From NCBI RefSeq assembly GCF_900100315.1, contig NZ_FNFF01000022.1, positions 1-64,000 of the forward strand: a DNA stretch of 64,000 nucleotides. The letters are read 5' to 3'. The stretch is from Streptomyces indicus. Its GTDB lineage: Bacteria > Actinomycetota > Actinomycetes > Streptomycetales > Streptomycetaceae. A model generated the notes under the pieces. That model did not search any database. It was given only the letters and a program-made list of their open reading frames with translations, and was not told the DNA's origin. Below, piece by piece: positions 44,886 through 55,242 of the stretch (position 1 is its first letter; each line of letters starts with the position of its first letter). Made by a program: the position numbers and the translations under genes.

Positions 44886-45743
44886 CTAGCCGCCGAGCAG
44901 GTCCACCTTCACGTCCGCCGCGAAGCCCGTCGTCGGGCCGACGCGGCGGGCGAACTCGGTGACACCGGCCAGCTGGTCCGGGCCGAAGCGGAAGTCGAGC
45001 GTCGTGAAGTACCGCTCGAGCACCCCGGCGTCGAAGCTCTCCCAGCGCGCCGCCTGCTCGGCCACCTTCGCGACCTCCTCGAGGGAGACGTCGCGCGAGG
45101 CCAGGAACGCCTCGTGCACCTGCCGTACGACGTGCGGCTCGCGCTCCAGGTAGTCGCGCCGGGCCGCCCACACCGCGAAGACGAAGGGCAGTCCGGTCCA
45201 CTCCTTCCACATCGCGCCGAGGTCGTGCACCTGAAGGCCGAGCCGCGGCGCGTCGTGCAGGTTCGCGCGCAGGGCGGCGTCCCCGATCAGGACGGCCGCC
45301 TCGGCCTCCTGCATCATCAGGCCGAGGTCGGGCGGGCACGTGTAGTAGTCGGGCGTCACCCCGACGTGCTCGGCGAGCAGCAGCTGCGCCAGGCGCACAG
45401 AGGTGCGCGAGGTGGAGCCGAGCGCCACGCGCGCCCCGTCCAGCCGGTCGAGGGGCTGCTGCGAGACGATCACGCAGGACATCACCGGGCCGTCGCAGCC
45501 CACCGCGATGTCGGGCAGGGCGACCAGCTGGTCGGCGTGTTTCAGGAACTCCACGAGCGTGATCGGACCGATGTCCAGATCGCCGCGTACGAGCTGCTCG
45601 CTGAGCTTCTCGGGGGTGTCCTTGGTGAGCTCGAGGTCGAGCAGGGTGCCGGTCCGGGCGAGACCCCAGTACAGCGGCAGACAGTTCAGGAACTGGATGT
45701 GGCCGACTCGTGGCCGGCTGCGACGGGATGCAGGATTGTCCAC
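44886..45743 (-). CDS. mqnA: Chorismate dehydratase
   Basis: 285 residues. VGHIQFLNCLPLYWGL, ELVRGDLDIGPITLVEFLKHADQL-type blocks and STSRTSVRLAQLLL are characteristic of MqnA, a periplasmic-binding-protein-like fold turned enzyme. It dehydrates chorismate to 3-enolpyruvylbenzoate, the first step of the futalosine route. It is a single gene 20 bp from the convergent esterase. The GTG at 45743 is the start; its first codons happen to contain a DnaA-box sequence. Confidence 0.94.
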   Translation of the reverse strand: MDNPASRRSRPRVGHIQFLNCLPLYWGLARTGTLLDLELTKDTPEKLSEQLVRGDLDIGPITLVEFLKHADQLVALPDIAVGCDGPVMSCVIVSQQPLDRLDGARVALGSTSRTSVRLAQLLLAEHVGVTPDYYTCPPDLGLMMQEAEAAVLIGDAALRANLHDAPRLGLQVHDLGAMWKEWTGLPFVFAVWAARRDYLEREPHVVRQVHEAFLASRDVSLEEVAKVAEQAARWESFDAGVLERYFTTLDFRFGPDQLAGVTEFARRVGPTTGFAADVKVDLLGG

Positions 45744-46084
45744 ATCGCGAGGCTAGACCCGATGTGGTGCGGTGCGGACGCCGGGGGGGCGGCGCCGGGG
45801 TCGCCGCGTATCCGTTCACCCGCCCGTTTCCGTCCGATAAGTCACCGTTCGTCAATCACCGCCTCACCCCTGTCAAACATACGAGTGACGTGATCTTGCC
45901 CTCTATCGCTTCCCACAGACTGCGTGCTAGGCTCGCCGCAAGTTGCAGTTTGGTTTCCCTTGCAGTACAGAGCCTGCGGAGCATGTGACCGCGGGCTCTC
46001 GTCGTTTTCAGACTTACGCAGTAGTGGTGACACTTCGCAGAAGGTTCTGGAGCAGGGCGACCCTTTGGCCCATAGGAGGGCTTT
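45744..46084. other. Intergenic region and leader of the cold-shock gene
   Basis: 341 bp without a gene. TGCTAGGCT (45925-45933) is an extended -10 element, which would start a transcript near 45940 and give a leader of about 145 bases before the cold-shock gene. Such long leaders are common in cspA-type mRNAs. The mqnA promoter must lie at its left end. Confidence 0.5.
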
Positions 46085-46288
46085 ATGGCTACCGGAACCG
46101 TCAAGTGGTTCAACGCTGAAAAGGGCTTTGGCTTCATCGCCCAGGAAGGCGGCGGCCCGGATGTCTTCGTCCACTACTCCGCGATCAACGCGTCCGGCTT
46201 CCGCTCCCTCGAGGAGAACCAGGCCGTGACCTTCGATGTCACGCAGGGCCCGAAGGGCCCGCAGGCCGAGAACGTCACGCCGGTCTGA
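46085..46288 (+). CDS. Cold-shock domain protein, CspA family
   Basis: 67 residues, a single cold-shock domain. RNP1 KGFGFIAQ and RNP2 VFVHYSAI are intact. It binds single-stranded nucleic acid as an RNA chaperone or transcription antiterminator. The ATG at 46085 has AGGAGGG upstream with ideal spacing. It is monocistronic with a long leader and a strong terminator. Confidence 0.96.
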   Translation: MATGTVKWFNAEKGFGFIAQEGGGPDVFVHYSAINASGFRSLEENQAVTFDVTQGPKGPQAENVTPV

Positions 46289-46351
46289 TCCGGACGACAC
46301 TGCGTTTGATCCGCCCGGCCGGCTGAGGCCGGGCACGGATTGCACCACCCA

Positions 46352-46398
46352 AGGAGCCCCCTCCCCGCAGCAGCGGGGAAGCGGGGCTCCTGCCTTTT
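46352..46398 (+). terminator. Terminator of the cold-shock gene
   Basis: AGGAGCCCC (46352-46360) pairs with GGGGCTCCT (46383-46391); an inner CCCCGC/GCGGGG stem extends the hairpin, and GCCTTTT follows. Confidence 0.88.
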
Positions 46399-46523
46399 CC
46401 GCCGGCGTTCCTTTTGAGGCCGACAGTCCCGACCCTCCGGGCCCAATTGCCCTGAGAAGTGCGGACGGCTCCTGTTTACGGTGAACGCGAACTGCATTCA
46501 TCGACAGGGAGCCGGCACACCTC

Positions 46524-47318
46524 ATGAGCGGCAGCAAGAAGGACCAGCAGCGGGCTGCGCGGGAGCGGCTGCGGGCCGAGCGGGACGCCGCCGCGCGCAA
46601 GGCGAAGGTGCGCGGCAGGCTGCTGGTCTCCACCGCCGTCGTGGCCGCGCTCGCCGTGGTGGGCGGCGCCGCCTGGTACATCGCGCGGCCGAGCGCCGAC
46701 GCCGCTGCGGCCGAGGGCCCGCTGGTGCGGCCCGCGCACACCACCGGTGCGGACGGCGTGGTCGTGCCGTACGGCAAGGCCGGCAGCGAGCACGTCCTGA
46801 GCATCTGGCTCGATCCGCGCTGCCCGTACTGCGCGGGTGTGGAGACCGGGCTCGGCAAGACGATGAAGCAGCAGGCCGACGCCGGCACGTACCGGATCGA
46901 ATACCACTTCGCGAGCTTTCTCGACGGGTCGCTCGGCGGGAAGGGTTCCAAGCGGGCGCTGAACGCGCTCGGGGCCGCCGTGAACGAGAGCCCCGAGAAA
47001 TTCATGGAATACCTGAACGTCCTGTACGCGAACCACCCCGAGAAGGAGACCGACGACAAGTTCGGCTCCACCGCCACGCTCCTCGAGCTCGCGGACCAGG
47101 TGGAGGGACTGCGGACTCCCGCATTCAACAAGGCCGTCAAGGAACTCACGTATATGCCGTGGGTGGAAAAGGTCTCGCAGCAGTTCTACGAGCAGGACAT
47201 CAATGGGACGCCGACGGTCCTGATCGACGGGAAAAAGATCCAGGTAAACTCGGGAAAGGGCATCGAGTCCATTTCGCCCGGGCAGTTCACGAAGCTCGTC
47301 GACGAGCACATCGGGTAG
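46524..47318 (+). CDS. Membrane-anchored DsbA-like thioredoxin-fold protein
   Basis: 264 residues. A charged cytoplasmic N-terminus (KKDQQRAARERLRAERDAAARK), one transmembrane helix (33-53) and an extracytoplasmic DsbA-like domain with Cys100-Pro-Tyr-Cys103 (LDPRCPYCAGVE) and the cis-proline motif NGTPTVLIDG near residue 217. It probably oxidises or isomerises disulphides of exported proteins. It is followed after 16 bp by a trypsin-like protease gene whose product has paired cysteines, a plausible client. Confidence 0.88.
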   Translation: MSGSKKDQQRAARERLRAERDAAARKAKVRGRLLVSTAVVAALAVVGGAAWYIARPSADAAAAEGPLVRPAHTTGADGVVVPYGKAGSEHVLSIWLDPRCPYCAGVETGLGKTMKQQADAGTYRIEYHFASFLDGSLGGKGSKRALNALGAAVNESPEKFMEYLNVLYANHPEKETDDKFGSTATLLELADQVEGLRTPAFNKAVKELTYMPWVEKVSQQFYEQDINGTPTVLIDGKKIQVNSGKGIESISPGQFTKLVDEHIG

Positions 47319-47334
47319 TCCGCTGCGGGCCGAC

Positions 47335-48053
47335 GTGAGGGAGCGTGCCATCCGGAGCAGGTGGGCATGGCGGATCAAGGCGCTCGCGTGTGCGGGCGCC
47401 CTGGTCACCGTGGTCGCGCTGACCGACCGGGAGACCACTCCGGAATCCGCCGCGGAGATCCCGCCGTATGTCGGCGCGCTGTTCAGCAATGATCTGGACG
47501 GCGGGCATTTCTGCACCGCTTCGGTCGTGCACAGCGAGGGCCGCAATCTGATCGCCACCGCCGCGCATTGCCTGGGCGACGCGGAGGGAAAGGTCTTCGC
47601 CCCGGCGTACGCGTACGGCGAGGCGCCCTACGGCACCTGGACCATCGAGAAGATCTACGAGGACTCCTCCTGGCTGGACGGCGAGGACGAGGACGCGGAC
47701 CTCGCCTTCGCGACCCTCGCGCCCCGCGACGGCGAGGAGATCGAGGACGTCACCGGGGCGAACGTGCTGGACGCGGGTGGCCGCACCGCGGGGAAGGTCA
47801 CCGTGACCGGCTACCCCAGCGACCTCGACCACCCGCTGACCTGCACGGTCGAGCCCACCGAAGAGACCGCCACGCGCCAGCGGGTGGACTGCCCCGACTT
47901 CGCCACCGGCACCAGCGGCAGCCCGTGGGTGACCGGCGACGGCCGGCTCGTCGGGGTGCTGGGCGGCTACGAGGGCGGCGGCGAGTCGGACGACGTCTCG
48001 TACAGCATCGTGCTCGGAGAGCTGGCGGCGCGGCTGTACGAGCAGGCGACCGG

Positions 48054-48057
<4 letters not shown>
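47335..48057 (+). CDS. Secreted trypsin-like serine protease
   Basis: 240 residues from a GTG at 47335. A short basic n-region and hydrophobic helix (13-30, IKALACAGALVTVVALT) form a signal peptide or anchor. The chymotrypsin-type triad is complete: His78 in ATAAHC, Asp122 in EDADLAFA and Ser194 in GTSGSP. Cys60/Cys79 probably form the disulphide next to the active histidine. It is co-transcribed with the DsbA-like gene. Its stop overlaps the stop of the convergent ligase gene by 3 bases. Confidence 0.86.
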
Positions 48058-49859
<1,802 letters not shown>

Positions 49860-49939
49860 GACGCCTCCCCGGGTCCACGGTGCGTAGGACCTTAGGGACG
49901 CTGCGCTACGGAAAGGGATGACTGGAGGCGTCAGCGGCA

Positions 49940-49968
49940 CTGACCTTGGAGCTCAGTCCCGCTACCGT
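49940..49968 (+). promoter_or_regulatory. Promoter of the AraC-type regulator
   Basis: CTGACC (49940-49945), 17 bp, TACCGT (49963-49968). The expected start of transcription coincides with the second ATG (49976), which suggests a leaderless mRNA. Confidence 0.5.
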
Positions 49969-49975
49969 CATGACC

Positions 49976-51133
49976 ATGGCGAGGCGGACGATCACCGTGC
50001 ACCAGGTACGGGCGCTGCTGAGCGGCGCCGAGCGCCGGGGCGCCGACACCCTGCCCCTGCTCCAGCGGGCGCAGATCCCTCCGCTGCTGCTCGCCGACGA
50101 CCGGGCCCGCGTCACCCCGGCTCAATTCGCCCGGCTCTTCCGGGGGTTGTACGAGCTCACGGGCGACGAGTTCCTCGGGCTCAGCGAGGCCCCGAGCCGG
50201 CCCGGCACCTTCGCGATGATGTGCCACGCCTCGCTCGGATCGCGCGATCTGGGGGCGGCGATCGAGCGCGGGGTGACCTTCTACGGGCTCTTCCCGGGCG
50301 GGCCCGATCTCGTGCTCGAACGGGGTGGCAGCGGAGACGACGGCGAGGCGGTGTTCGTCGTGCGCAACGACTTCGCCTCCGCGGAGCAGCGCTTCCTCGC
50401 CGAGTGCGTGGTGATCATCTGGCACCGGCTGTGCAGCTGGCTGATCGGCCGCCGGATCCCGCTGAGCTGGGCCTCCTTCGCCTGTCCCCCGCCTCCGTAC
50501 AAGGACGAATATCCCCAACTCTTCGGCTGCCCCGTGCACTTCGGGGCCGAGCGCACCGGCGCGGGCTTCGCCGCGCGGTACCTCGCCGCGCCGCTCGTAC
50601 GCGACGAGGACGAGCTGGCGCAGATGCTGCGGCGGGCGCCGTTCGAACTGCTCAGCCGGCGCGAGTACGAGACCACGGTGGCCGAGCAGGTGCGCCGGGC
50701 CCTCGTGCGGGCGCTCGGGGACGCGCCGCGGCTGCCTGCGCTCGGCGAGACCGCGGCGCGGCTCGCGGTGAGCCCGGCCACGCTGCGGCGGCGGCTCGCG
50801 GCGGAGAACACCTCGTACAAGGAGCTGAAGGACTCGGTGCGCCGGGACGCGGCGATCGCCCATCTTGCCGAGGGCGGCGAGCCGATCGCGGAGCTGGCGG
50901 CGCGGCTCGGGTTCTCCGAGGACACGGCGTTCCACCGGGCCTTCCGGCGCTGGACGGGGACGACTCCGGGGGCGTACCGCCTGGCGACGTCCGCGCACGA
51001 GGCGGCGTCCGGCCGCGAGGCCGCGCCCGCGCACGAAGCGGCGTCCGGCCGCGAGGCCGCATCCGACCACGACGGCGCATCGCCCGGCGAGGCGGGCCCG
51101 GCCGCTCATGAGACGCGGAGTCAGCAAAGCTGA
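49976..51133 (+). CDS. AraC-family transcriptional regulator
   Basis: 385 residues from the ATG at 49976. The N-terminal 200 residues match the ligand domain of the arabinose-binding-like type found in AraC regulators of lipid metabolism (HQVRALLSGAERRGADTLPLL, LFRGLYELTGDEFLGL). The C-terminal helix-turn-helix pair includes AVSPATLRRRLAAENTSYKELKDSVRRDAA and IAELAARLGFSEDTAFHRAFRRWTGTTPGAYR. The last 50 residues are an Ala/Ser/Glu/His tail built from two 12-residue repeats. It is divergent from the acyl-CoA ligase gene, a likely target. No ribosome site is seen. Confidence 0.88.
   Translation: MARRTITVHQVRALLSGAERRGADTLPLLQRAQIPPLLLADDRARVTPAQFARLFRGLYELTGDEFLGLSEAPSRPGTFAMMCHASLGSRDLGAAIERGVTFYGLFPGGPDLVLERGGSGDDGEAVFVVRNDFASAEQRFLAECVVIIWHRLCSWLIGRRIPLSWASFACPPPPYKDEYPQLFGCPVHFGAERTGAGFAARYLAAPLVRDEDELAQMLRRAPFELLSRREYETTVAEQVRRALVRALGDAPRLPALGETAARLAVSPATLRRRLAAENTSYKELKDSVRRDAAIAHLAEGGEPIAELAARLGFSEDTAFHRAFRRWTGTTPGAYRLATSAHEAASGREAAPAHEAASGREAASDHDGASPGEAGPAAHETRSQQS
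50993..51064 (+). repeat. Two tandem 36-bp repeats in the 3' end of the AraC-type gene
   Basis: 50993-51028 and 51029-51064 are nearly identical and in frame, each encoding an HEAASGREAA-type segment. They lie beyond the DNA-binding domain. Confidence 0.9.
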
Positions 51134-51217
51134 GCTGTCCGGTCAGCCCCGTACTTACTCGCCGGTCACTACGGTCTCCCCACTACCCCTTCCCCACAGG
51201 ACAGTTGGGAGAGCCGC

Positions 51218-52381
51218 ATGCGTATCCCCAGATCGCTCCTCTCGGGACTGTGCACCGCCGCCCTGGCCGTGGCCGTGCTGCCGGGCACTGCCGCCGCGGC
51301 GCCCGAGGCCGCCGAAGCGCCCGGTGACGTGCTGAGCGTCGCGGACTCGGCGTTCCATCCGCTGCCCGGGCAGCCCACCGACACCAAGGCGTGGAAGATC
51401 AGTTACCGGTCCACCTCCGCCACCGGGCAGCCCAACACCGTCACCGGCACGGTCATCGTGCCCAAGGACGGAAAGACGGGCCCGCGCCCGCTGATCACCT
51501 ACGCGGTCGGCACCGTCGGGCTCGGCGACTCCTGCGCGCCCAGCGCCGGCTTCCCCAAGGGCACGACGATGGAGGCCAGTCTCATCCAGCAGTACCTGTG
51601 GCGCGGCTGGGCCGTGGTCGTCACCGACTACGAGGGCCTCGGCACCCCGGGCGAGCACACCTACACGGCCGGTCCCTCCGCCGGGCACGCCATGCTGGAC
51701 GCGGCCCGCGCGGCCCAGCGCATCCCCGCCGCCCGGGACTCGGGGATCACCGCGCAGAGCCCGATCGGGATCGTCGGCTACTCCCAGGGCGGTCAAGCCT
51801 CCTCCTGGGCGGCCGAGTTGAAGGACTCCTACGCGCCCGAGCTGAACGTCAAGGGCACGGCGACCGGCGGCGTGCCCGCGCACCTGGAGAAGCTGGTGCC
51901 CGTGCACAACGGCTCGTACGGCTCGGGCCTGCTGTTCATGGCGGCCGCAGGCCAGGACGCCGCGTACCCGGAGCTGAAGCTGGACTCGTATCTCAATACG
52001 GCGGGCAAGGCGCTCATCGGGTTCTTCCGGAACAACTGCGTGGTCATCGACTCGACGGTCGGGTCCTTCAAACGGATCTCGGACCTGACCACGAGCAATC
52101 CGCTGGACACCCCGGAGTGGCAGAAGCGCCTGAACGAGTCGGATCTCGGCACGCACAAGCCGGACCACCCGGTGTACCTGTACCACGCGCTCGCGGACGA
52201 GCTCATCCCGTACTCGCTCGGGACCGGGCTGCGCAAGGACTGGTGCGCGCGGGGCGCCACCGTGGACTGGCGGACGATCGTGGTCGGTGAGCACGTGTCC
52301 GGGGTGATCACCGAGGTGACCCGGGTGCAGAACTGGCTCGCGGACCGCTTCGCGGGGAAGGCGACTTCGGGCAACTGCTGA
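51218..52381 (+). CDS. Secreted lipase, secretory-lipase (LIP) family
   Basis: 387 residues. Signal peptide to about residue 28 (LPGTAAAA). The alpha/beta-hydrolase with nucleophile Ser189 in GIVGYSQGGQASSWAAEL and the preceding VVVTDYEGLGTPGEHTY are typical of the secretory lipase family (PF03583). Probable acid and base lie in LYHALADELIPY and VVGEHVSG. It cleaves lipid esters outside the cell. A single gene with its own strong terminator. Confidence 0.88.
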   Translation: MRIPRSLLSGLCTAALAVAVLPGTAAAAPEAAEAPGDVLSVADSAFHPLPGQPTDTKAWKISYRSTSATGQPNTVTGTVIVPKDGKTGPRPLITYAVGTVGLGDSCAPSAGFPKGTTMEASLIQQYLWRGWAVVVTDYEGLGTPGEHTYTAGPSAGHAMLDAARAAQRIPAARDSGITAQSPIGIVGYSQGGQASSWAAELKDSYAPELNVKGTATGGVPAHLEKLVPVHNGSYGSGLLFMAAAGQDAAYPELKLDSYLNTAGKALIGFFRNNCVVIDSTVGSFKRISDLTTSNPLDTPEWQKRLNESDLGTHKPDHPVYLYHALADELIPYSLGTGLRKDWCARGATVDWRTIVVGEHVSGVITEVTRVQNWLADRFAGKATSGNC

Positions 52382-52394
52382 ACCGTCTGCTCGT

Positions 52395-52427
52395 GCGAGG
52401 GCCCGGCTGCGTACGCCGGGCCCTCGC
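52395..52427. terminator. Bidirectional terminator between lipase and peptidase genes
   Basis: A 13-bp perfect stem (GCGAGGGCCCGGC at 52395-52407 with 52415-52427) closes on a 7-base loop. Confidence 0.85.
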
Positions 52428-52439
52428 TGTCGTGCGTCC

Positions 52440-52484
52440 GCTCAACTCCCGCCCGCTCAACTCCCGCCCGCTCAGCTCTCGTCC
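52440..52484. repeat. Three tandem copies of a 15-bp unit
   Basis: GCTCAACTCCCGCCC at 52440-52454 and 52455-52469 is identical; the third copy (52470-52484) has three changes and contains the stop codon of the peptidase gene. Because 15 is a multiple of 3, the repeat could lengthen or shorten that protein if the stop moved. Confidence 0.9.
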
Positions 52485-54073
52485 GCCCCGCACGAGGAGC
52501 CGTCGCTCGGCAGGGAGCCGTGCAGCAGGAAGTCGTTGACCTTGCGGTGCACGCACTTCGAGGAGGCGTAACCCGTGTGCCCCTCGCCCTTGTTGTCGAG
52601 GACCACCGCCGAGTCGCCCAGACGGCGGGCCGTCTCGGTCGTCCACTGGTACGGGGTGGCCGGGTCGCCGCGGGTGCCGACCAGCAGGAACTTCGGGGTG
52701 TCGACGTCCTTGATGGTGCGGATGTAGTCGGTGCCCTTGGGGCGTCCTGCGCAGAGCATCACCTCGTAGAACCGGACCGGCCCGAAGACGGGCGACGCCT
52801 GCCGGAACTCGGCGTCCAGCTCCTCCAGCTTCGCTTCGTCCTTCAGGTCGTCGGCCGTCAACCGGTCCGGGTCGTCGGCGCAGTTGACCGCCACCAGGGC
52901 GGCGTTGGCGTTGTCGTACGGGACCTCCTCCTCGTACGCGCCGATGTCGCGCCGCAGCAGGGACGTGGACGCGGAGGAGTCCGGCGCCGAGGCGTCCGGC
53001 GCCGGCAGGGTCAGCGCGCCCGAGATCCGCATCAGGGAGCGCGGGTCGCCGTCGAGCACCAGGGAGAGCAGGCCCTGCGAGAGGTAGGGCCACATGTCGC
53101 GGTTGTAGAGGGCGTGGCCGATCGAGTTGACCAGGTCGTCGCCGGTGAACTGGCCGAACATGGTCTCGGCCGGGAACTTGTCGAGCTGTCCCACCAGCTT
53201 GACGATGTTCTCCTTGGCCTCGCGCGAGTTGGGGCCGAGCGCACAGCCGGTGTTCCCGGCGCACCAGGTGAGGAAGTTGTCCAGAGCGGTCTGCTGGCCC
53301 TCCGCGCCCACCAGGGCCTGCTCGGTGAGCGGTTCGGTCAGGGTGTCCACACCGTCCAGCACCATCCGGCCGACCTTCTTGGGGAACTGCGCGGTGTAGA
53401 CGGCGCCGAGCCGTGTCCCGTACGAGAAGCCGAGGTAGTTGAGCTTCTTGTCGCCGAGTGCCGCGCGGAGCACGTCGAGGTCGCGCGAGACGTTCACGGT
53501 CCCCATGTGCGCGAGCACCGGCCCGGAGTGCTTGCGGCACAGCTCGTACTGGGCCTTGAGCATGTCCATCGCCAGTGCCGTCTCGTCCCCGGCGTCGGAG
53601 CCCGATTCCAGCTCGGGCATGTCCGAGCCGTCGCCGCAGGTCACGGGGGAACTGCGGCCCACACCGCGCGGGTCGAAACTCACCACGTCGTACGCGTTCG
53701 TCAGCTCGCCGAAGACCTTCTCGCCGCCCGCGAGTCCTGGCACGCCCGCGCCGCCGGGTCCGCCGAAGTTCAGCACCACCGAGCCGCGCGGGTTCTTGGC
53801 CGAGGACCGGAAGCGGGCCGTCGCGAGCTTCAGGGTCTTCTTGCCGGGGTCGGCGTAGTCCAGGGGCACCTCGACCGTGCCGCACTCCAGGCCCTTCGGG
53901 GCGTGGGCCAGGGCGGTGCACTTGCCCCACTTGATCTGCTGGCTGTAGAAGCGCTGGAGGTCGGGCTGCCGGTCCTCACCGGCCGGCCCTGGAGACCCGC
54001 CGGACCCGGCCGCCGCGGCACCGCTCCCGAGCAGGGCCAGGGCGGCTACTGAGGCGATCGCGCGTATGTGCAT
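52472..54073 (-). CDS. Secreted alpha/beta-hydrolase, tripeptidyl-aminopeptidase (TAP) type
   Basis: 533 residues from the ATG at 54073 (GAAGGG upstream). A signal peptide ends near residue 22. The hydrolase core has NFGGPGGAGV (oxyanion region), SFDPRGVGRSSPVTC, and nucleophile Ser217 in LGFSYGTRLGAVY. The C-terminal TAP-like part holds LLVGTRGDPATPYQWT (acid) and NKGEGHTGY (histidine). Streptomyces relatives (SlpD/SlpE, Tap) remove N-terminal peptides from exported proteins. In-frame sequence before the Met is not signal-like. Confidence 0.88.
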   Translation of the reverse strand: MHIRAIASVAALALLGSGAAAAGSGGSPGPAGEDRQPDLQRFYSQQIKWGKCTALAHAPKGLECGTVEVPLDYADPGKKTLKLATARFRSSAKNPRGSVVLNFGGPGGAGVPGLAGGEKVFGELTNAYDVVSFDPRGVGRSSPVTCGDGSDMPELESGSDAGDETALAMDMLKAQYELCRKHSGPVLAHMGTVNVSRDLDVLRAALGDKKLNYLGFSYGTRLGAVYTAQFPKKVGRMVLDGVDTLTEPLTEQALVGAEGQQTALDNFLTWCAGNTGCALGPNSREAKENIVKLVGQLDKFPAETMFGQFTGDDLVNSIGHALYNRDMWPYLSQGLLSLVLDGDPRSLMRISGALTLPAPDASAPDSSASTSLLRRDIGAYEEEVPYDNANAALVAVNCADDPDRLTADDLKDEAKLEELDAEFRQASPVFGPVRFYEVMLCAGRPKGTDYIRTIKDVDTPKFLLVGTRGDPATPYQWTTETARRLGDSAVVLDNKGEGHTGYASSKCVHRKVNDFLLHGSLPSDGSSCGADES

Positions 54074-54217
54074 CGGCAGCCCTTCGCTGGGGATGCCCCT
54101 TGGGCCACCATAGGTGGGGTCGCAGGGCGGGGCATGTCGGGGAGGCGGCTCTCGACGCATTCCTGACTCTCCAGTAACTTTGCGCCGTTGCCCGTTCAAC
54201 TGTGTGCGGTCGGGTGT

Positions 54218-54285
54218 GCCGTCTGTGTGCGGTCAGGTCTGCCGTCTGTGTGCTGTCAGGTCTGCCGTCTGTGTACGGCAGGTGT
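54218..54285. repeat. Three tandem copies of a 22-23 bp unit before the MaoC gene
   Basis: Units at 54218-54240, 54241-54263 and 54264-54285 share GCCGTCTGTGTGC; degenerate partial copies flank them at about 54195 and 54286. They lie 50-120 bases before the MaoC start, in the divergent region with the peptidase gene, and may affect the promoter. Confidence 0.88.
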
Positions 54286-54335
54286 GCCGTTCAGCTGTGC
54301 CGTCGCTTTGTCCCGCCCTGGTCAGGAGCCCTGTG

Positions 54336-55190
54336 ATGACCGTCGTACGACTGGAGCACACGCCCCGCCTCGGGCCCGTGCTCCTGGCCGGTGCGCTGCG
54401 TTCCCCGCTGAAGCGGCCGCGCCCGGACGCTCCGCTGCCGGGCCGGTCGATCGCGCTCGACGCGGCCCAGGTCGACCGGGGGCGGCTCGCGGCGTACGCG
54501 GAGCTGTGCGGCTTCCCCGCCGACGGGCGGCTTCCGGTCACGTATCCGCATGTGCTCGCCTTTCCGCTGGCGATGCGCCTGATGGCGGCGCGCGACTTCC
54601 CGCTGCCGCTGCTCGGCCTGGTCCACACGTCGATCGAAATACGGCAGGAGGCCGCGCCGCTGCGCGTCGAGGACCGGCTCGAACTCTTCGTGCACGCCGA
54701 GAAGTTGACGCCGCACCGGCGCGGCACCGAGGCCACCGTGGTGACGCGGGTGCGGTGCGCGGGGCGCGGGGACACGGCCTGGATGTCGCGGTCCACGTAC
54801 CTGGCGCGGCACGGAAAGCCGGGGCCCGCCACGGCCGGAGCGCCGGGCGCCGGTACGCCCGATCCCCTTCCCGTACAGGCGACTTGGCGGCTGCCGGCCT
54901 CGCTCGGGCGGCGTTACGCGGCGGTCTCGGGCGACCGCAACCCCATCCACCTGCACCCGCTCACGGCCCGGGCCTTCGGCTTCCCGCGGCAGATCGCGCA
55001 CGGCATGTGGACGGCCGCCCGCTGTCTGGCGGAGCAGCCCTTCGAGGGCCCCGTGGACGTGCGCGTGGACTTCCGCGCGCCGGTGCTGCTGCCCGGCACG
55101 GTGACGTACGGCGGCCGGACCGGGCCGTTCGAACTGCGGGGTGCGGACGGGCGGTTGCATCTGACGGGGCGGGTGTCGGGGCGGGTGTGA
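54336..55190 (+). CDS. MaoC-like dehydratase, double hot-dog
   Basis: 284 residues. The N-terminal half is a degenerate hot-dog domain (YPHVLAFPLAMRLMA, GLVHTSIEIRQ). The C-terminal half carries the hydratase-2 motif YAAVSGDRNPIHLHPLTARAFGFPRQIAHGMW, with Asp and His catalytic residues. It probably hydrates or dehydrates enoyl/3-hydroxyacyl thioesters. The ATG at 54336 has AGGAG seven bases upstream. It is convergent with a TetR regulator gene. Confidence 0.88.
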   Translation: MTVVRLEHTPRLGPVLLAGALRSPLKRPRPDAPLPGRSIALDAAQVDRGRLAAYAELCGFPADGRLPVTYPHVLAFPLAMRLMAARDFPLPLLGLVHTSIEIRQEAAPLRVEDRLELFVHAEKLTPHRRGTEATVVTRVRCAGRGDTAWMSRSTYLARHGKPGPATAGAPGAGTPDPLPVQATWRLPASLGRRYAAVSGDRNPIHLHPLTARAFGFPRQIAHGMWTAARCLAEQPFEGPVDVRVDFRAPVLLPGTVTYGGRTGPFELRGADGRLHLTGRVSGRV

Positions 55191-55242
55191 GCGGCCAGGT
55201 CGCCGCTCGGACCGGGGTGCGGCAGCGCGTCGGCCGGCCGGG

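Noticed and set aside
45736..45744. DnaA box TTGTCCACA at the mqnA start
   Set aside because: It is a single box formed by the GTG start and the following Asp-Asn codons; likely coincidence.
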